In this document: positions 8,457 to 18,769 of the stretch, one piece after another | Position numbering within the stretch: position 1 is the stretch's first letter | How the letters are laid out: every line of letters starts with the position of its first letter | Source of the DNA: Asaia bogorensis | GTDB lineage: Bacteria > Pseudomonadota > Alphaproteobacteria > CACIAM-22H2 | Assembly (NCBI GenBank): GCA_945892765.1 | Contig: CAMDDQ010000006.1 | Span: 1 to 34,324, forward strand | Reading direction: 5' to 3' | DNA length: 34,324 bases | Notes under the pieces: model-generated | The model's database searches: none | Seen by the model: the letters and a program-made list of their open reading frames with translations, nothing else | What the model was told of the DNA's origin: nothing | Program-made: the position numbers and the translations under genes

Positions 8457-9397
8457 CCGTCGCCACCGATAAGGGCGATCAACCGGGAGGCGGCGGATTC
8501 GAAGTCCAACTCCCCCTTGAGCACGGCGGCGCAGACGGCGTCGACACGCCCGTCGTCCAAGGTCTCCAACCGCGATTTGACGCGAGCGGCCGCTATCCCG
8601 GCGAGCAGCCGGCGTATCCGCGCCGCCGGGCCCTGGGTCCGCCGGACGGCCGCCGCGGCGGCGGCCGCCACGGCATCGGCGAGCGCGGCGACACCCTCGC
8701 CGGTAGTCGCCACCGTGCGCAACACCTGGGGTCCGCCGCCATCCCGCGACACCCGCGAGGCGAGCGCGTGGTAGCTGCGCGCGGCGGTTGGGAGGTCTGC
8801 TTTGTTGACCACGACGATGTCGGCGATTTCCAATATCCCGGCCTTCAGCGCCTGGATTTCGTCGCCAAGATTGGGCGCGACCACGACCAGCGTCACATCG
8901 GCAAGCTCGGCGATCTCGACCTCCGATTGGCCGGCGCCCACGGTTTCGACGACGATCAGATCCTTGCCCGCGGCATCCATCACGTCGACAACCCGGCTGG
9001 CCGTGCGCGACAATCCACCGAGATGGCCGCGCGCGGCCAGGCTGCGGATGAACACGTCGGGATCGTTGGCATGGCGGGCCATGCGTAGGCGGTCGCCCAG
9101 GATCGCACCGCCACTGAATGGGCTCGATGGATCAACGGCGATCACACCGACGCGGTGACCGCGCTGACGGGCTTCCGTCACATACGCGGCGACCAGGGTC
9201 GATTTGCCGGCGCCCGGCGGGCCGGTGAAGCCAACGACGCGGGCGCGGCCGAGTCGCGGGAAAATCGCGGCCAGCACCGCGGCGGCGTCGGGCGTTTCGT
9301 TCTCGACCGCGGTGATCGCGCGGGCGAGCGCCAGCCTGTCGCCGGCGAAAAGCGTCGCCAGCCAGTGGGCGGCGGAAGCTATTTCGCCTCTAGCCAT
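8450..9397 (-). CDS. MeaB/ArgK-type G3E-related GTPase, orphan paralogue
   Basis: MeaB GTPases load and protect adenosylcobalamin in acyl-CoA mutases. The 315 residues show Walker A GFTGPPGAGKSTLV, the family signature AVDPSSPFSGGAILGDR, the switch region DLIVVETVGAGQSEVEIA and the guanine-specifying NKAD. The C-terminal third has a run of alanines (ADAVAAAAAAAV) before the short dimerisation segment. It differs clearly from the second MeaB beside the mutase gene, which has GVGKST, more residues and a different loop after GDK. No mutase gene is adjacent, so the client could be ethylmalonyl-CoA mutase or another B12 mutase elsewhere. It diverges from DUF2889 with 82 bases between the starts. 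The family is clear; the client is inference. Confidence 0.9.
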   Translation of the reverse strand: MARGEIASAAHWLATLFAGDRLALARAITAVENETPDAAAVLAAIFPRLGRARVVGFTGPPGAGKSTLVAAYVTEARQRGHRVGVIAVDPSSPFSGGAILGDRLRMARHANDPDVFIRSLAARGHLGGLSRTASRVVDVMDAAGKDLIVVETVGAGQSEVEIAELADVTLVVVAPNLGDEIQALKAGILEIADIVVVNKADLPTAARSYHALASRVSRDGGGPQVLRTVATTGEGVAALADAVAAAAAAAVRRTQGPAARIRRLLAGIAAARVKSRLETLDDGRVDAVCAAVLKGELDFESAASRLIALIGGDGG

Positions 9398-9479
9398 TGC
9401 CAGCGTGGACGGTCATGGCCGCGTTCTTCGTCGGCGCGCGACCGCTTATAGTTCGCCCCAAACTGTCTGGAGACACGCC

Positions 9480-10028
9480 ATGCCCCTGTCCGCGCCCGCC
9501 GCCCGCGAGTCCATTCACGAACGCCGCATCGACTGCAAAGGATACCGGCGCGGCGACGGTTTATGGGACATCGAGGGCCATCTCACCGACCGGAAGACCT
9601 ATGACTTCGTGAACGCCTGGCGCGGCGAAGTCAAGGCCGGGGAGCCGGTACATGAAATGTGGCTGCGGCTGACGATCGACGATGACTTGACGATCCGGGC
9701 CGCCGAGGCCGCGACCGAGGCGGCGCCCTATCGGGTCTGCTCCGGTGCGTCGCCGCTTTTCCGACGGCTCGAGGGCCTGCGTATCCGGGCCGGTTTCAAG
9801 CGCGAGGTGCATAAACGCCTGGGCGGAAACTGTGGCTGCACCCATCTGATCGAACTAGCCGGGCGGCTGGCCACCGTCGCGTTGCAGACTATCGTTCCCC
9901 TGCGTGACCGCGAGAAAGCCGGCAACCGGGCCGACATTCATCCGAGCCTGCTCGATAGTTGCCATGCCCTGCGCCGCGACGGCGAGGTGGTTCGTGAGTT
10001 CTGGCCGAATCATTACACCGGCCCCTGA
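9480..10028 (+). CDS. DUF2889 domain protein
   Basis: From the ATG at 9480, preceded by a good GGAG site, the protein has 182 residues and no signal peptide. It matches my memory of DUF2889: an RRIDCKGYRRGDGLWDIEGHLTD opening, a middle RLTIDDDLTIRAAEAATEAAPYRVC, and a conserved GCTHLIELAGRLATVALQTI near residue 125 with Cys and His that could bind a metal. The end, FWPNHYTG, is also typical as far as I recall. The track extends it upstream to 9204 over the MeaB-like gene, which is not credible. Biochemical function is unknown; the divergent neighbour suggests a link to acyl-CoA or B12 mutase metabolism, which is inference. Confidence 0.87.
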   Translation: MPLSAPAARESIHERRIDCKGYRRGDGLWDIEGHLTDRKTYDFVNAWRGEVKAGEPVHEMWLRLTIDDDLTIRAAEAATEAAPYRVCSGASPLFRRLEGLRIRAGFKREVHKRLGGNCGCTHLIELAGRLATVALQTIVPLRDREKAGNRADIHPSLLDSCHALRRDGEVVREFWPNHYTGP

Positions 10029-10038
10029 TCCGTCGTTG

Positions 10039-10329
10039 TTAACTGCCGGTCGCGGCGGCGTTGGCCTCGTCCGGCGTCAGCGTGGCCAGCGATAGGGCGT
10101 GGATTCTTTGCGCCAGCTCCACCTCCAGCAATCGATGAATCATCCGCTGTCGCTCGACCCGGCTCTTGCCGGCGAAGGCGGCGGCGACGACGGTCAGGCG
10201 AAAATGGGTCTCACCCTCCGGCCGAGACCCGGCATGGCCAGCATGTTTGTGGGATTCATCAACGATGTCGAGCCGCGCCGGCTTGAGTGCCTCGGTCAGC
10301 TTGGTTCGGATCGTCTCGGCGACAATCAT
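10039..10329 (-). CDS. bolA: BolA family protein
   Basis: BolA proteins pair with monothiol glutaredoxins in iron-sulfur trafficking and iron sensing, and can bind DNA. The 96 residues carry the class II KH-like fold pattern: IRTKLTEALKPARLDIVDESHKHAGH, then ETHFRLTVVAAAFAGKSRVERQRMIHRLL, including the conserved His of HKHAGH and the FxGKxxxxRHR-like helix (here GKSRVERQRMIH). It converges on DUF2889 with a ten-base gap and diverges from the J-domain gene. A bolA gene beside dnaJ-cobS-cobT is an arrangement I associate with alphaproteobacteria. No glutaredoxin gene is nearby. Confidence 0.95.
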   Translation of the reverse strand: MIVAETIRTKLTEALKPARLDIVDESHKHAGHAGSRPEGETHFRLTVVAAAFAGKSRVERQRMIHRLLEVELAQRIHALSLATLTPDEANAAATGS

Positions 10330-10446
10330 GATGGCTCCTCGCCCATGGCCCGGCTACGAGAGGCGAATTCGGCGGGCCACGTCAAGCAAAAGAGAAGCCG
10401 GAGGGTGGCTTGTCAGCCGCCGCAGGACTGCCCCATACTTCCGGCC

Positions 10447-11019
10447 ATGCGCCACAGCCGGATCAGGGCCCTGGAGGCCCCCTTCCTTGACAGCGAGGCA
10501 TCGCCCCGGCCTTGCGATCATCCGGGCTGCGCGGCCGAAGGCAGCTTCCGCGCGCCGCGGTCGCGCCTGGACCTGGGCAGCTATTACATGTTCTGCCTCG
10601 ACCATGTGCGCGAATACAACGCGGCCTGGGACTATTACTCCGGGATGAGCCAGGCCGAGATCGAGGCGGAATTGCGCGCCGACATGGTCGGCCGGCGGCC
10701 AAGTTGGCCGATCGGAACCCGGGGGCGCGGCGCGGTTCATCGCACCGAACCCGACATTTTCGATTTCTTCGATCTTTTCAGCGGCTGGAACGCACGCAGC
10801 AACCGCCCGCCGCGACGGCCGCGGACGCCGGAGGAAGAGGCCCTGGTCGTGCTGGGGCTGGTGACGCCGGTCACCGCCTCCCAGGTGAAAGAGCGCTACC
10901 GCCGCCTGGTCAAGATGCACCACCCCGATTCCCATGGCGGCGACAAGGATGCCGAGGAAAGGCTGAAAACGATAAACCAAGCCTATATGATAGTCAGGAA
11001 CGGCGTCGAATCGATGTGA
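10447..11019 (+). CDS. J-domain protein with N-terminal Cys/His motif
   Basis: The product has 190 residues from the ATG at 10447. The J domain is at the C-terminus (about residues 130-190) with the HPD tripeptide in VKMHHPDSHGGDKDAEERL, so it should stimulate an Hsp70 ATPase. The N-terminal half has a CDHPGC pair and a FCLDHVREYN segment, spaced like a small zinc site. A linker with DIFDFFDLFSGW separates the two. It is not full DnaJ: no G/F-rich region and no four-repeat zinc finger. The 306-residue frame in the track runs back over bolA and is not credible. It lies 40 bases before cobS, as in other alphaproteobacteria I recall, but a link to cobalt chelation is unproven. Confidence 0.92.
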   Translation: MRHSRIRALEAPFLDSEASPRPCDHPGCAAEGSFRAPRSRLDLGSYYMFCLDHVREYNAAWDYYSGMSQAEIEAELRADMVGRRPSWPIGTRGRGAVHRTEPDIFDFFDLFSGWNARSNRPPRRPRTPEEEALVVLGLVTPVTASQVKERYRRLVKMHHPDSHGGDKDAEERLKTINQAYMIVRNGVESM

Positions 11020-11059
11020 CCGATCGGTCGCCCCCGCGTAAATTTACCGGAAATATTTT

Positions 11060-12073
11060 ATGACCCCATCGAACCAGACTCAATCCGGCTCCGCCGCCGC
11101 GGGTTTGCCGAACGGCCTGCCCGACATCCGGGTATCGGTCCGTCAGCTTTTCGGCATCGACACGGATATGGAGGTTCCGGCGTTCTCCGCCTCATCCGAA
11201 CATGTCCCGACCGTCGACGAGGTTTACCGCTTCGACCGCAACACCACGCTCGCGATCCTGGCCGGTTTTGCCCATAACCGGCGGGTCCTGATCCAGGGTT
11301 ATCACGGCACCGGCAAATCGACCCATGTCGAACAGGTAGCGGCACGCCTGAACTGGCCGTGCATCCGCATCAACCTCGACAGCCATATCAGCCGCATCGA
11401 CCTGATCGGGCGCGACGCCATCGTCATCCGCGACGGCTTGCAAGTCACCGAGTTCCGCGAAGGCATCCTGCCTTGGGCTTTCCAGCATCCCTGCGCCCTG
11501 TGTTTCGATGAATACGACGCCGGCCGGCCGGACGTCATGTTCGTGATCCAGCGCGTGCTCGAGGTCGAGGGCAGGCTCACTTTGCTCGACCAGAATCGCG
11601 TGTTGCATCCGCACCCTGCCTTCCGCCTGTTCGCGACCAGCAACACCATCGGCCTTGGCGACACAACCGGGCTTTATCACGGCACGCAGCCGATCAACCA
11701 AGGCCAGATGGACCGCTGGAACATCGTCGCGACGCTGAACTACCTGCCCCACGACGCGGAGGCGGACATCGTTCTGGCCAAAGTGCCGTCTTGCGCCACC
11801 AAGGAGGGCCGCGAACAGATTGCCGCGATGGTGGCGCTCGCCGATCTGACCCGCGCCGGTTTCGTCGCCGGCGACATCTCGACCGTCATGTCGCCGCGGA
11901 CGGTGATCACCTGGGCTGAAAACGCGCGCATCTTCGGGGATGTCGGCTTCGCGTTCCGGGTGAGCTTCTTGAACAAATGCGACGAGGTCGAACGCGCGAC
12001 GGTGGCCGAGTATTACCAGCGCTGTTTCGGAACCGAGTTGGCGGAATCGCGCATCAAAGCCCCGCGCGCCTAG
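11060..12073 (+). CDS. cobS: Cobaltochelatase AAA+ subunit CobS
   Basis: CobS and CobT, with CobN, insert cobalt into hydrogenobyrinic acid a,c-diamide in the aerobic B12 pathway. CobS is the ATP-hydrolysing ring subunit. The 337 residues show the N-terminal [17 protein letters not shown], Walker [14 protein letters not shown], the family stretch [18 protein letters not shown], Walker [11 protein letters not shown] and the sensor-type [10 protein letters not shown]. It is nine bases upstream of cobT, on the same strand. CobN is not in the window, so the third subunit must lie elsewhere. The ribosome binding site is weak, within an A/T-rich gap after the J-domain gene. Confidence 0.97.
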   Translation: MTPSNQTQSGSAAAGLPNGLPDIRVSVRQLFGIDTDMEVPAFSASSEHVPTVDEVYRFDRNTTLAILAGFAHNRRVLIQGYHGTGKSTHVEQVAARLNWPCIRINLDSHISRIDLIGRDAIVIRDGLQVTEFREGILPWAFQHPCALCFDEYDAGRPDVMFVIQRVLEVEGRLTLLDQNRVLHPHPAFRLFATSNTIGLGDTTGLYHGTQPINQGQMDRWNIVATLNYLPHDAEADIVLAKVPSCATKEGREQIAAMVALADLTRAGFVAGDISTVMSPRTVITWAENARIFGDVGFAFRVSFLNKCDEVERATVAEYYQRCFGTELAESRIKAPRA

Positions 12074-12082
12074 GGCCGCCGC

Positions 12083-13966
12083 TTGCCCCAGGTGACCTCG
12101 CCGTCCGAACAGGACAATCCGATCGAGGATTTCCGAACCGTCACCGGCGCGGCAATCCGCGCCATCTCCGAACGCCCCGACATCACCGTCGCCTTCGCGC
12201 CCGACGGCATCGGCTTGCGCGGCGCGGAGGCCCGGCTGTCGCTGCCGCCGCGCGATCTGCCGCCGCGCGAGGTCGCGGTCGCGCGTGGCGAGGCCGACGC
12301 GATCGCCTTGAAGCTGCGTCACCATGACGAGTCCGTCCACCGCCGGCGCCGCCCAGCGGGACCGATGGCGCGGTCGGTTTTCGACGCGATCGAGCAGGTG
12401 CGTTGCGAGGCCCTCGGCGCCCGGCACATGGCTGGCGTCGCCGCCAATCTCGCCGCCGTCCTTGACGAAACGTGCCGCGCGCGACGCCTCGATGCGGTCG
12501 GGGAACGCGATCCGGCGGCGCTGGTCGACGCCGTTTCCCTCTATGCGCGAGAATCCTTGACCGGACAGCCGTCGCCGGCATCCGGCCGCCGGCTCGTCGA
12601 TGTATGGCTGCCATGGCTCGAGGCCCATTGCGGCCAGGATCTCACCGTGTTGCGCGACCGCCTGACCAACCAGGACGCCTTTGCCGCCGCCGCGCGCAAA
12701 CTTATCCAGCATTTGAAACTCGATGAGGACGAGCCGGCGGCGGAGCCCGAGCCCGAGGCCACCGCGGCCGAGGATGAAAAAGACGAGAACGCCAAGGGCG
12801 ACAGCGAGGACGACTCCGCCGCCGAGGCGGCTGGAGCCGGCCCCGGCGAACGGCAGGATGCTTCGGGCGAGGACGCCCTCGAAGGCACGGAAGAGGAAGG
12901 CGAGAGTGATGGCATCCCCGGAATCGCCGAGGATATGGGTGATCACCCAGGCCGCCGCATGCGCCAGCCCTTCTCCCCGGGGGGCAACCGTGGAGCCGAA
13001 CCTTATCGCGCCTTCACCTGCGAATTCGACGAAGAGATCGGGGCCGAGGAATTGTGCGACGCCGACGAGCTGGCGAGGCTGCGGCTCCATCTCGATCAGC
13101 AATTGCTGCATCTGGGTGGCGTCATCGGCAAACTCGCCAACCGGCTCCAGCGCCGGCTGATGGCACGGCAACTCCGATCCTGGGAATTCGATCTCGAAGA
13201 GGGGATGCTGGACGCCGCCCGGCTCGCCCGCGTGGTCGCGAGCCCGGTTCATTCGCTATCCTACAAGCGGGAGAAGGAAACCGCCTTCCTCGATACCGCT
13301 GTTTCGTTGCTCATCGACAATTCGGGTTCGATGCGGGGCCGGCCGATCACGGTCGCGGCCATGAGTGCCGACATCCTCGCCCGTACGTTGGAACGCTGCG
13401 GCGTCAAGGTCGAAATTCTTGGCTTTACGACGCAGGCCTGGAAGGGCGGCCAGACGCGCGAGCGCTGGCTTGCGCAAGGGAAGCCTTCTTTCCCCGGCCG
13501 GCTCAACGATTTGCGCCACATCGTCTACAAATCGGCGGATGCGCCCTGGCGGCGGGCACGCAAGAACCTTGGTTTGATGCTGCGCGAGGGCCTACTCAAG
13601 GAGAACATCGACGGCGAGGCCTTGTTGTGGGCCTATGCCCGCCTGGCCGCCCGGCCCGAGCGGCGGCGCATCCTGATGGTCATTTCCGACGGCGCGCCGG
13701 TCGACGATTCGACGCTGTCGGTGAATTCCGGCAACTACCTCGAACGTCACCTTCGCCAGGTCATCGACTGGATCGAATCCGGCCTTTCGCCGGTGCAACT
13801 CTTGGCCATCGGGATTGGCCACGACGTAACCCGCTATTACCGCCGAGCCGTCACGATCGTCGACGCCGAGCAACTCGGCGGGACAATGATGGAGAAGTTG
13901 ACGGAATTGTTCGCCGAGCCGGGATCCCGGGCGACCGATCGGCGGTCGCGGGCGCGCCGGGCGTGA
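12083..13966 (+). CDS. cobT: Cobaltochelatase VWA subunit CobT
   Basis: CobT is the second ring component of the cobaltochelatase. The 627 residues have an N-terminal domain, a highly acidic low-complexity middle (residues about 213-280, with [19 protein letters not shown]), and a C-terminal von Willebrand A domain. That domain carries the metal-ion-dependent adhesion motif DNSGSM, then [13 protein letters not shown] and [10 protein letters not shown]. Start choice: the first ATG is far inside the conserved region, so the TTG at 12083, nine bases after cobS and preceded by AGGG, is the best start; a GTG three codons later is possible. Its end overlaps the next gene's GTG as GTGA. Confidence 0.95.
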   Translation: MPQVTSPSEQDNPIEDFRTVTGAAIRAISERPDITVAFAPDGIGLRGAEARLSLPPRDLPPREVAVARGEADAIALKLRHHDESVHRRRRPAGPMARSVFDAIEQVRCEALGARHMAGVAANLAAVLDETCRARRLDAVGERDPAALVDAVSLYARESLTGQPSPASGRRLVDVWLPWLEAHCGQDLTVLRDRLTNQDAFAAAARKLIQHLKLDEDEPAAEPEPEATAAEDEKDENAKGDSEDDSAAEAAGAGPGERQDASGEDALEGTEEEGESDGIPGIAEDMGDHPGRRMRQPFSPGGNRGAEPYRAFTCEFDEEIGAEELCDADELARLRLHLDQQLLHLGGVIGKLANRLQRRLMARQLRSWEFDLEEGMLDAARLARVVASPVHSLSYKREKETAFLDTAVSLLIDNSGSMRGRPITVAAMSADILARTLERCGVKVEILGFTTQAWKGGQTRERWLAQGKPSFPGRLNDLRHIVYKSADAPWRRARKNLGLMLREGLLKENIDGEALLWAYARLAARPERRRILMVISDGAPVDDSTLSVNSGNYLERHLRQVIDWIESGLSPVQLLAIGIGHDVTRYYRRAVTIVDAEQLGGTMMEKLTELFAEPGSRATDRRSRARRA

Positions 13967-14967
13967 GGCGACCCTCGGCGATCCACCCGGCCCTTCGGGT
14001 CAGCGCCGCGACGATTGCCCTTTGGATCGCGGCCTGGGCGCCGGCGGCGGCCGATCCCATACAAATTTTCTTCAGCGCCGTTCCGCTGCGCCAGGACGCG
14101 CCGGGCCAAGACCGGGTGGGTGGGCTGGTTTTTCGCGGCGGATTGACCCTGACGTCAAGCGATCGCCGCTTTGGCGGCTGGTCGGACCTTCGTGTCGACG
14201 CCGACGGTAAGGGTGTCATGATGTTGTCCGATGTCGGACGCTGGCTGCGTCTTGGGCTCGGCTACGACGGACAAGGCCGGCTTTCCAGCATCGAGAGCGC
14301 CGACACCGGGCCGTTGATCGGCAAGGACCGCCAGCCGCTGGCGACCTTTTCAAACGATTCCGAGGGGCTGGCGCGGGCCGGGGATGGCGGTTGGATTGTC
14401 TCATTCGAGAACGGCCACCGCTTGTGGCGTTATCCGCCGGCGAGCCCGCCCTTCTCGCTACCGCCCTTGGACATGCCGATGCCGCCGGGCCTCAGCGATG
14501 CTAGCTTCAATGACGGCATCGAGGCGCTGACTGCATTGGGCGAGGGGCGGCTCCTCGCCATCGCGGAGGGGCTCTACGATGCGACCGGCGCCAATGTCGG
14601 CTGGATTGGCGGCGCCGGCGGCTTCGTGCCGCTGGCCTATGTAGCGTCGCCCGGCTTCAAGCCAACCGCGGTCGCCCGGCTCCCCGATGGCGATGTCATG
14701 GTGTTGGAGCGCCGTTTCACGCTGTTTGGCGGTTTTGCGGCACGGCTGGCGCGGGTACAAGGCGCGGCCCTGGTGGCTGGCGCCCGGCTTGCGGGCAGGG
14801 AAATCGCGCGCCTCCAGCCGCCCGACATCATCGACAATTTCGAGGGCATCGACGCGCGCATTGGGCCTTCCGGCGAAACCCTGCTTTATGTCGTCTCCGA
14901 CGACAATTTCAGCGTGTTTCAGCGGACCCTGTTGCTGATGTTCGCTCTGGCCGCCGCGGATCGTTAG
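13963..14967 (+). CDS. Secreted phytase-like esterase domain protein
   Basis: I place the start at the GTG overlapping the cobT stop, giving 334 residues with a signal peptide ([23 protein letters not shown]). The mature part looks like the esterase-like activity of phytase family (PF13449): [25 protein letters not shown], a middle [24 protein letters not shown], and the C-terminal [26 protein letters not shown] with the beta-propeller-like closing strands. It should be exported to the periplasm. Substrate is unknown, and despite the family name phytase activity is not established for such proteins. The gene seems to be cotranscribed with cobS-cobT. The 637-residue frame in the track is an artefact of reading across cobT. 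Confidence 0.88.
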   Translation: MRRPSAIHPALRVSAATIALWIAAWAPAAADPIQIFFSAVPLRQDAPGQDRVGGLVFRGGLTLTSSDRRFGGWSDLRVDADGKGVMMLSDVGRWLRLGLGYDGQGRLSSIESADTGPLIGKDRQPLATFSNDSEGLARAGDGGWIVSFENGHRLWRYPPASPPFSLPPLDMPMPPGLSDASFNDGIEALTALGEGRLLAIAEGLYDATGANVGWIGGAGGFVPLAYVASPGFKPTAVARLPDGDVMVLERRFTLFGGFAARLARVQGAALVAGARLAGREIARLQPPDIIDNFEGIDARIGPSGETLLYVVSDDNFSVFQRTLLLMFALAAADR

Positions 14968-14997
14968 GGCCGCGCGCGGCGCGCCGTCGGGTGGCTA

Positions 14998-15300
14998 TTA
15001 GGCCGCCGCCGCCGATTTCTTGGCCAGCGCCTTTTCCACGCGGCGCTTCAGCCGGCGGATTTCGTCGTGCAGATCGGCGTCGGAGCGGGAGAGCAGCCAC
15101 ATGTCGAGGCCGCCATTTTTCTCCACCGTGCGGATGCCGCGCGTGGTGAGGCGAAGGCGCACGGACTGACCGAGCGCATCGGAGACGAGCGAGGCAATCT
15201 GCAAATTGGGCAGATAACGCCGCTTGGTCTTGTTGTTGGCGTGGCTGACATTGTTGCCGGACAACACGCCTTTGCCGGTGACGAGACAACGCCGGGCCAT
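14998..15300 (-). CDS. rpmB: 50S ribosomal protein L28
   Basis: L28 is a 100-residue large-subunit protein here, beginning [28 protein letters not shown], which is the typical alphaproteobacterial form. [15 protein letters not shown] and [18 protein letters not shown] follow, with a lysine/alanine-rich tail. The start at 15300 has a GAGG site upstream; the longer track frame back to 15552 overlaps the meaB gene and is not credible. It lies 56 bases downstream of meaB on the same strand, so it may be read through from the mutase operon or have its own promoter. It converges on the phytase-like gene with 30 bases between. Confidence 0.97.
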   Translation of the reverse strand: MARRCLVTGKGVLSGNNVSHANNKTKRRYLPNLQIASLVSDALGQSVRLRLTTRGIRTVEKNGGLDMWLLSRSDADLHDEIRRLKRRVEKALAKKSAAAA

Positions 15301-15356
15301 GGCCAACCTCATTGAGACGGAATGTGCGGCGCCGAAGCCCCGCGAAAGGCGCGTTT

Positions 15357-16388
15357 TTAAGGCAATTGGCCCCGTCCCGTCAAGCGCCGCGGCGTGGCCG
15401 CCGGGGTCAAGAGGGCGTCGAGGACGGCGCGCGCGGCGGCGCCGGGAGTCACGGCGCCGGCGCCAACATCGACCTCCAGCTTCGCCAACACAGCCGCGGC
15501 GCGCGGATGCGCCATCAGACGGGTCCGCACGCCGGCGTCGATTTCGGCCCACAGCGCCGCCCGCGCCTGGTCGCGGCGACGGGCCGCGAGCGCGTCGCCC
15601 ATTCCCGGCCTGCCCCGGCGCCGTTCGATGGCTTGCCAGACCTCGTCGATGCCCTTCCCCATCAAGGCCGAGCAGGTCAGAACCTCGCGACCGCGCGCCT
15701 CAAGCAGGGACAACGCCGAGGTGTATTCCATGGCCGCGCGCTGCGCCGCCGCCTCCGACGCGCCATCGGCCTTGGTGACCACGATCAAATCGGCCAATTC
15801 GACGATCCCGCGTTTTATCCCCTGAAGTTCGTCGCCGCCCAAGGGCGCGATCAACAAGATAAAATGGTCGACGATCCCGGCCACGTCGGTCTCCGACTGC
15901 CCGACGCCGACAGTTTCGACCACGATCACGTCGAAACCGGCGGCTTCGCACAATAGGACGGATTCCCGGGTTCGCGGTGCGATGCCGCCGCGGGCGCCGC
16001 TACTTGGCGAGGGGCGAATAAAGGCGCGGTCGTCGCGAACCAGCCCCGCCATGCGTGTCTTGTCACCGAGAATCGACCCTCCCGACACCGGCGAGGAAGG
16101 ATCGACGGCGAGCACGGCGGGGCGATGCCCCCGGCCGATGAGCAACAAGCCGAGGGCCTCGATGAAGGTGGATTTGCCGACCCCGGGCGCCCCTGAAATA
16201 CCCAGACGAAGGGACTTGCCGGCGCGGGGCAGAAGCAGGGCGAGCAGTACGTCGGCTTCGGCCCGATGATCGGCACGGGTCGATTCGACGAGCGTGATGG
16301 CTCGCGCTAAAGCCCTTCGGTCGCCTTTTTCCAAAGTCGCCGCCAGGTCTTCGATCGTCTCGGACAAGGCCGGAAATTCGTTCGCCAT
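15357..16388 (-). CDS. meaB: Methylmalonyl-CoA mutase-associated GTPase MeaB
   Basis: MeaB gates cobalamin delivery to methylmalonyl-CoA mutase and protects it from inactivation. The 343 residues contain Walker [40 protein letters not shown], the serine-rich switch [35 protein letters not shown], and a base-recognition TKAD in place of the common NKAD. The C-terminal arm (about 270-343) is longer than in the orphan paralogue and would form the MeaB dimer. It lies 88 bases downstream of the mutase gene on the same strand, the classic pairing, so this copy is very likely the cognate chaperone. The start at 16388 has AGGTG upstream. Confidence 0.96.
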   Translation of the reverse strand: MANEFPALSETIEDLAATLEKGDRRALARAITLVESTRADHRAEADVLLALLLPRAGKSLRLGISGAPGVGKSTFIEALGLLLIGRGHRPAVLAVDPSSPVSGGSILGDKTRMAGLVRDDRAFIRPSPSSGARGGIAPRTRESVLLCEAAGFDVIVVETVGVGQSETDVAGIVDHFILLIAPLGGDELQGIKRGIVELADLIVVTKADGASEAAAQRAAMEYTSALSLLEARGREVLTCSALMGKGIDEVWQAIERRRGRPGMGDALAARRRDQARAALWAEIDAGVRTRLMAHPRAAAVLAKLEVDVGAGAVTPGAAARAVLDALLTPAATPRRLTGRGQLP

Positions 16389-16476
16389 GGAACACCTGAC
16401 GCGAGGAGAACAAGAAAACCAAGGCGCCGCCCGCGATTACGCCTGCCCGATGAATTGTGCCGAAAGATCGGCTAGG

Positions 16477-18669
<2,193 letters not shown>

Positions 18670-18769
18670 CGAAGATTCCGCCGCAAAAAGCTCATGCATC
18701 GTATGGAAAATGCACAATAACTTATTGCCTGAACTCAAGTCTATCCCGCTGTCTGATGACCGAGGAGGG
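18670..18769 (-). promoter_or_regulatory. Probable promoter/leader of the mutase gene
   Basis: This 100-base gap between the cyclase stop and the mutase start is more A/T-rich than its surroundings. On the minus strand it reads TTGAGT, then about 17 bases, then TATTGTGCAT, a loose sigma-70-like arrangement. It holds TTGTGCA (complement of 18711-18717), the same heptamer that forms each arm of the palindrome in front of the phasin gene. No terminator hairpin for the cyclase gene is seen, so read-through is also possible. Confidence 0.35.

Noticed and set aside
11192-13252. 686-residue minus-strand ORF
   Set aside because: Antisense to cobS and cobT, which carry Walker and MIDAS motifs; the translation shows no domain.
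15336-15360. Terminator near the meaB stop (CGCG...CGCGTTTTT)
   Set aside because: The T-run is on the plus strand, where no gene needs terminating, and the stem is only four base pairs.
16459-16472. Hairpin GCCGA-TCTT-TCGGC after the mutase stop
   Set aside because: Short stem without a T-run; mutase and meaB are probably one transcript.
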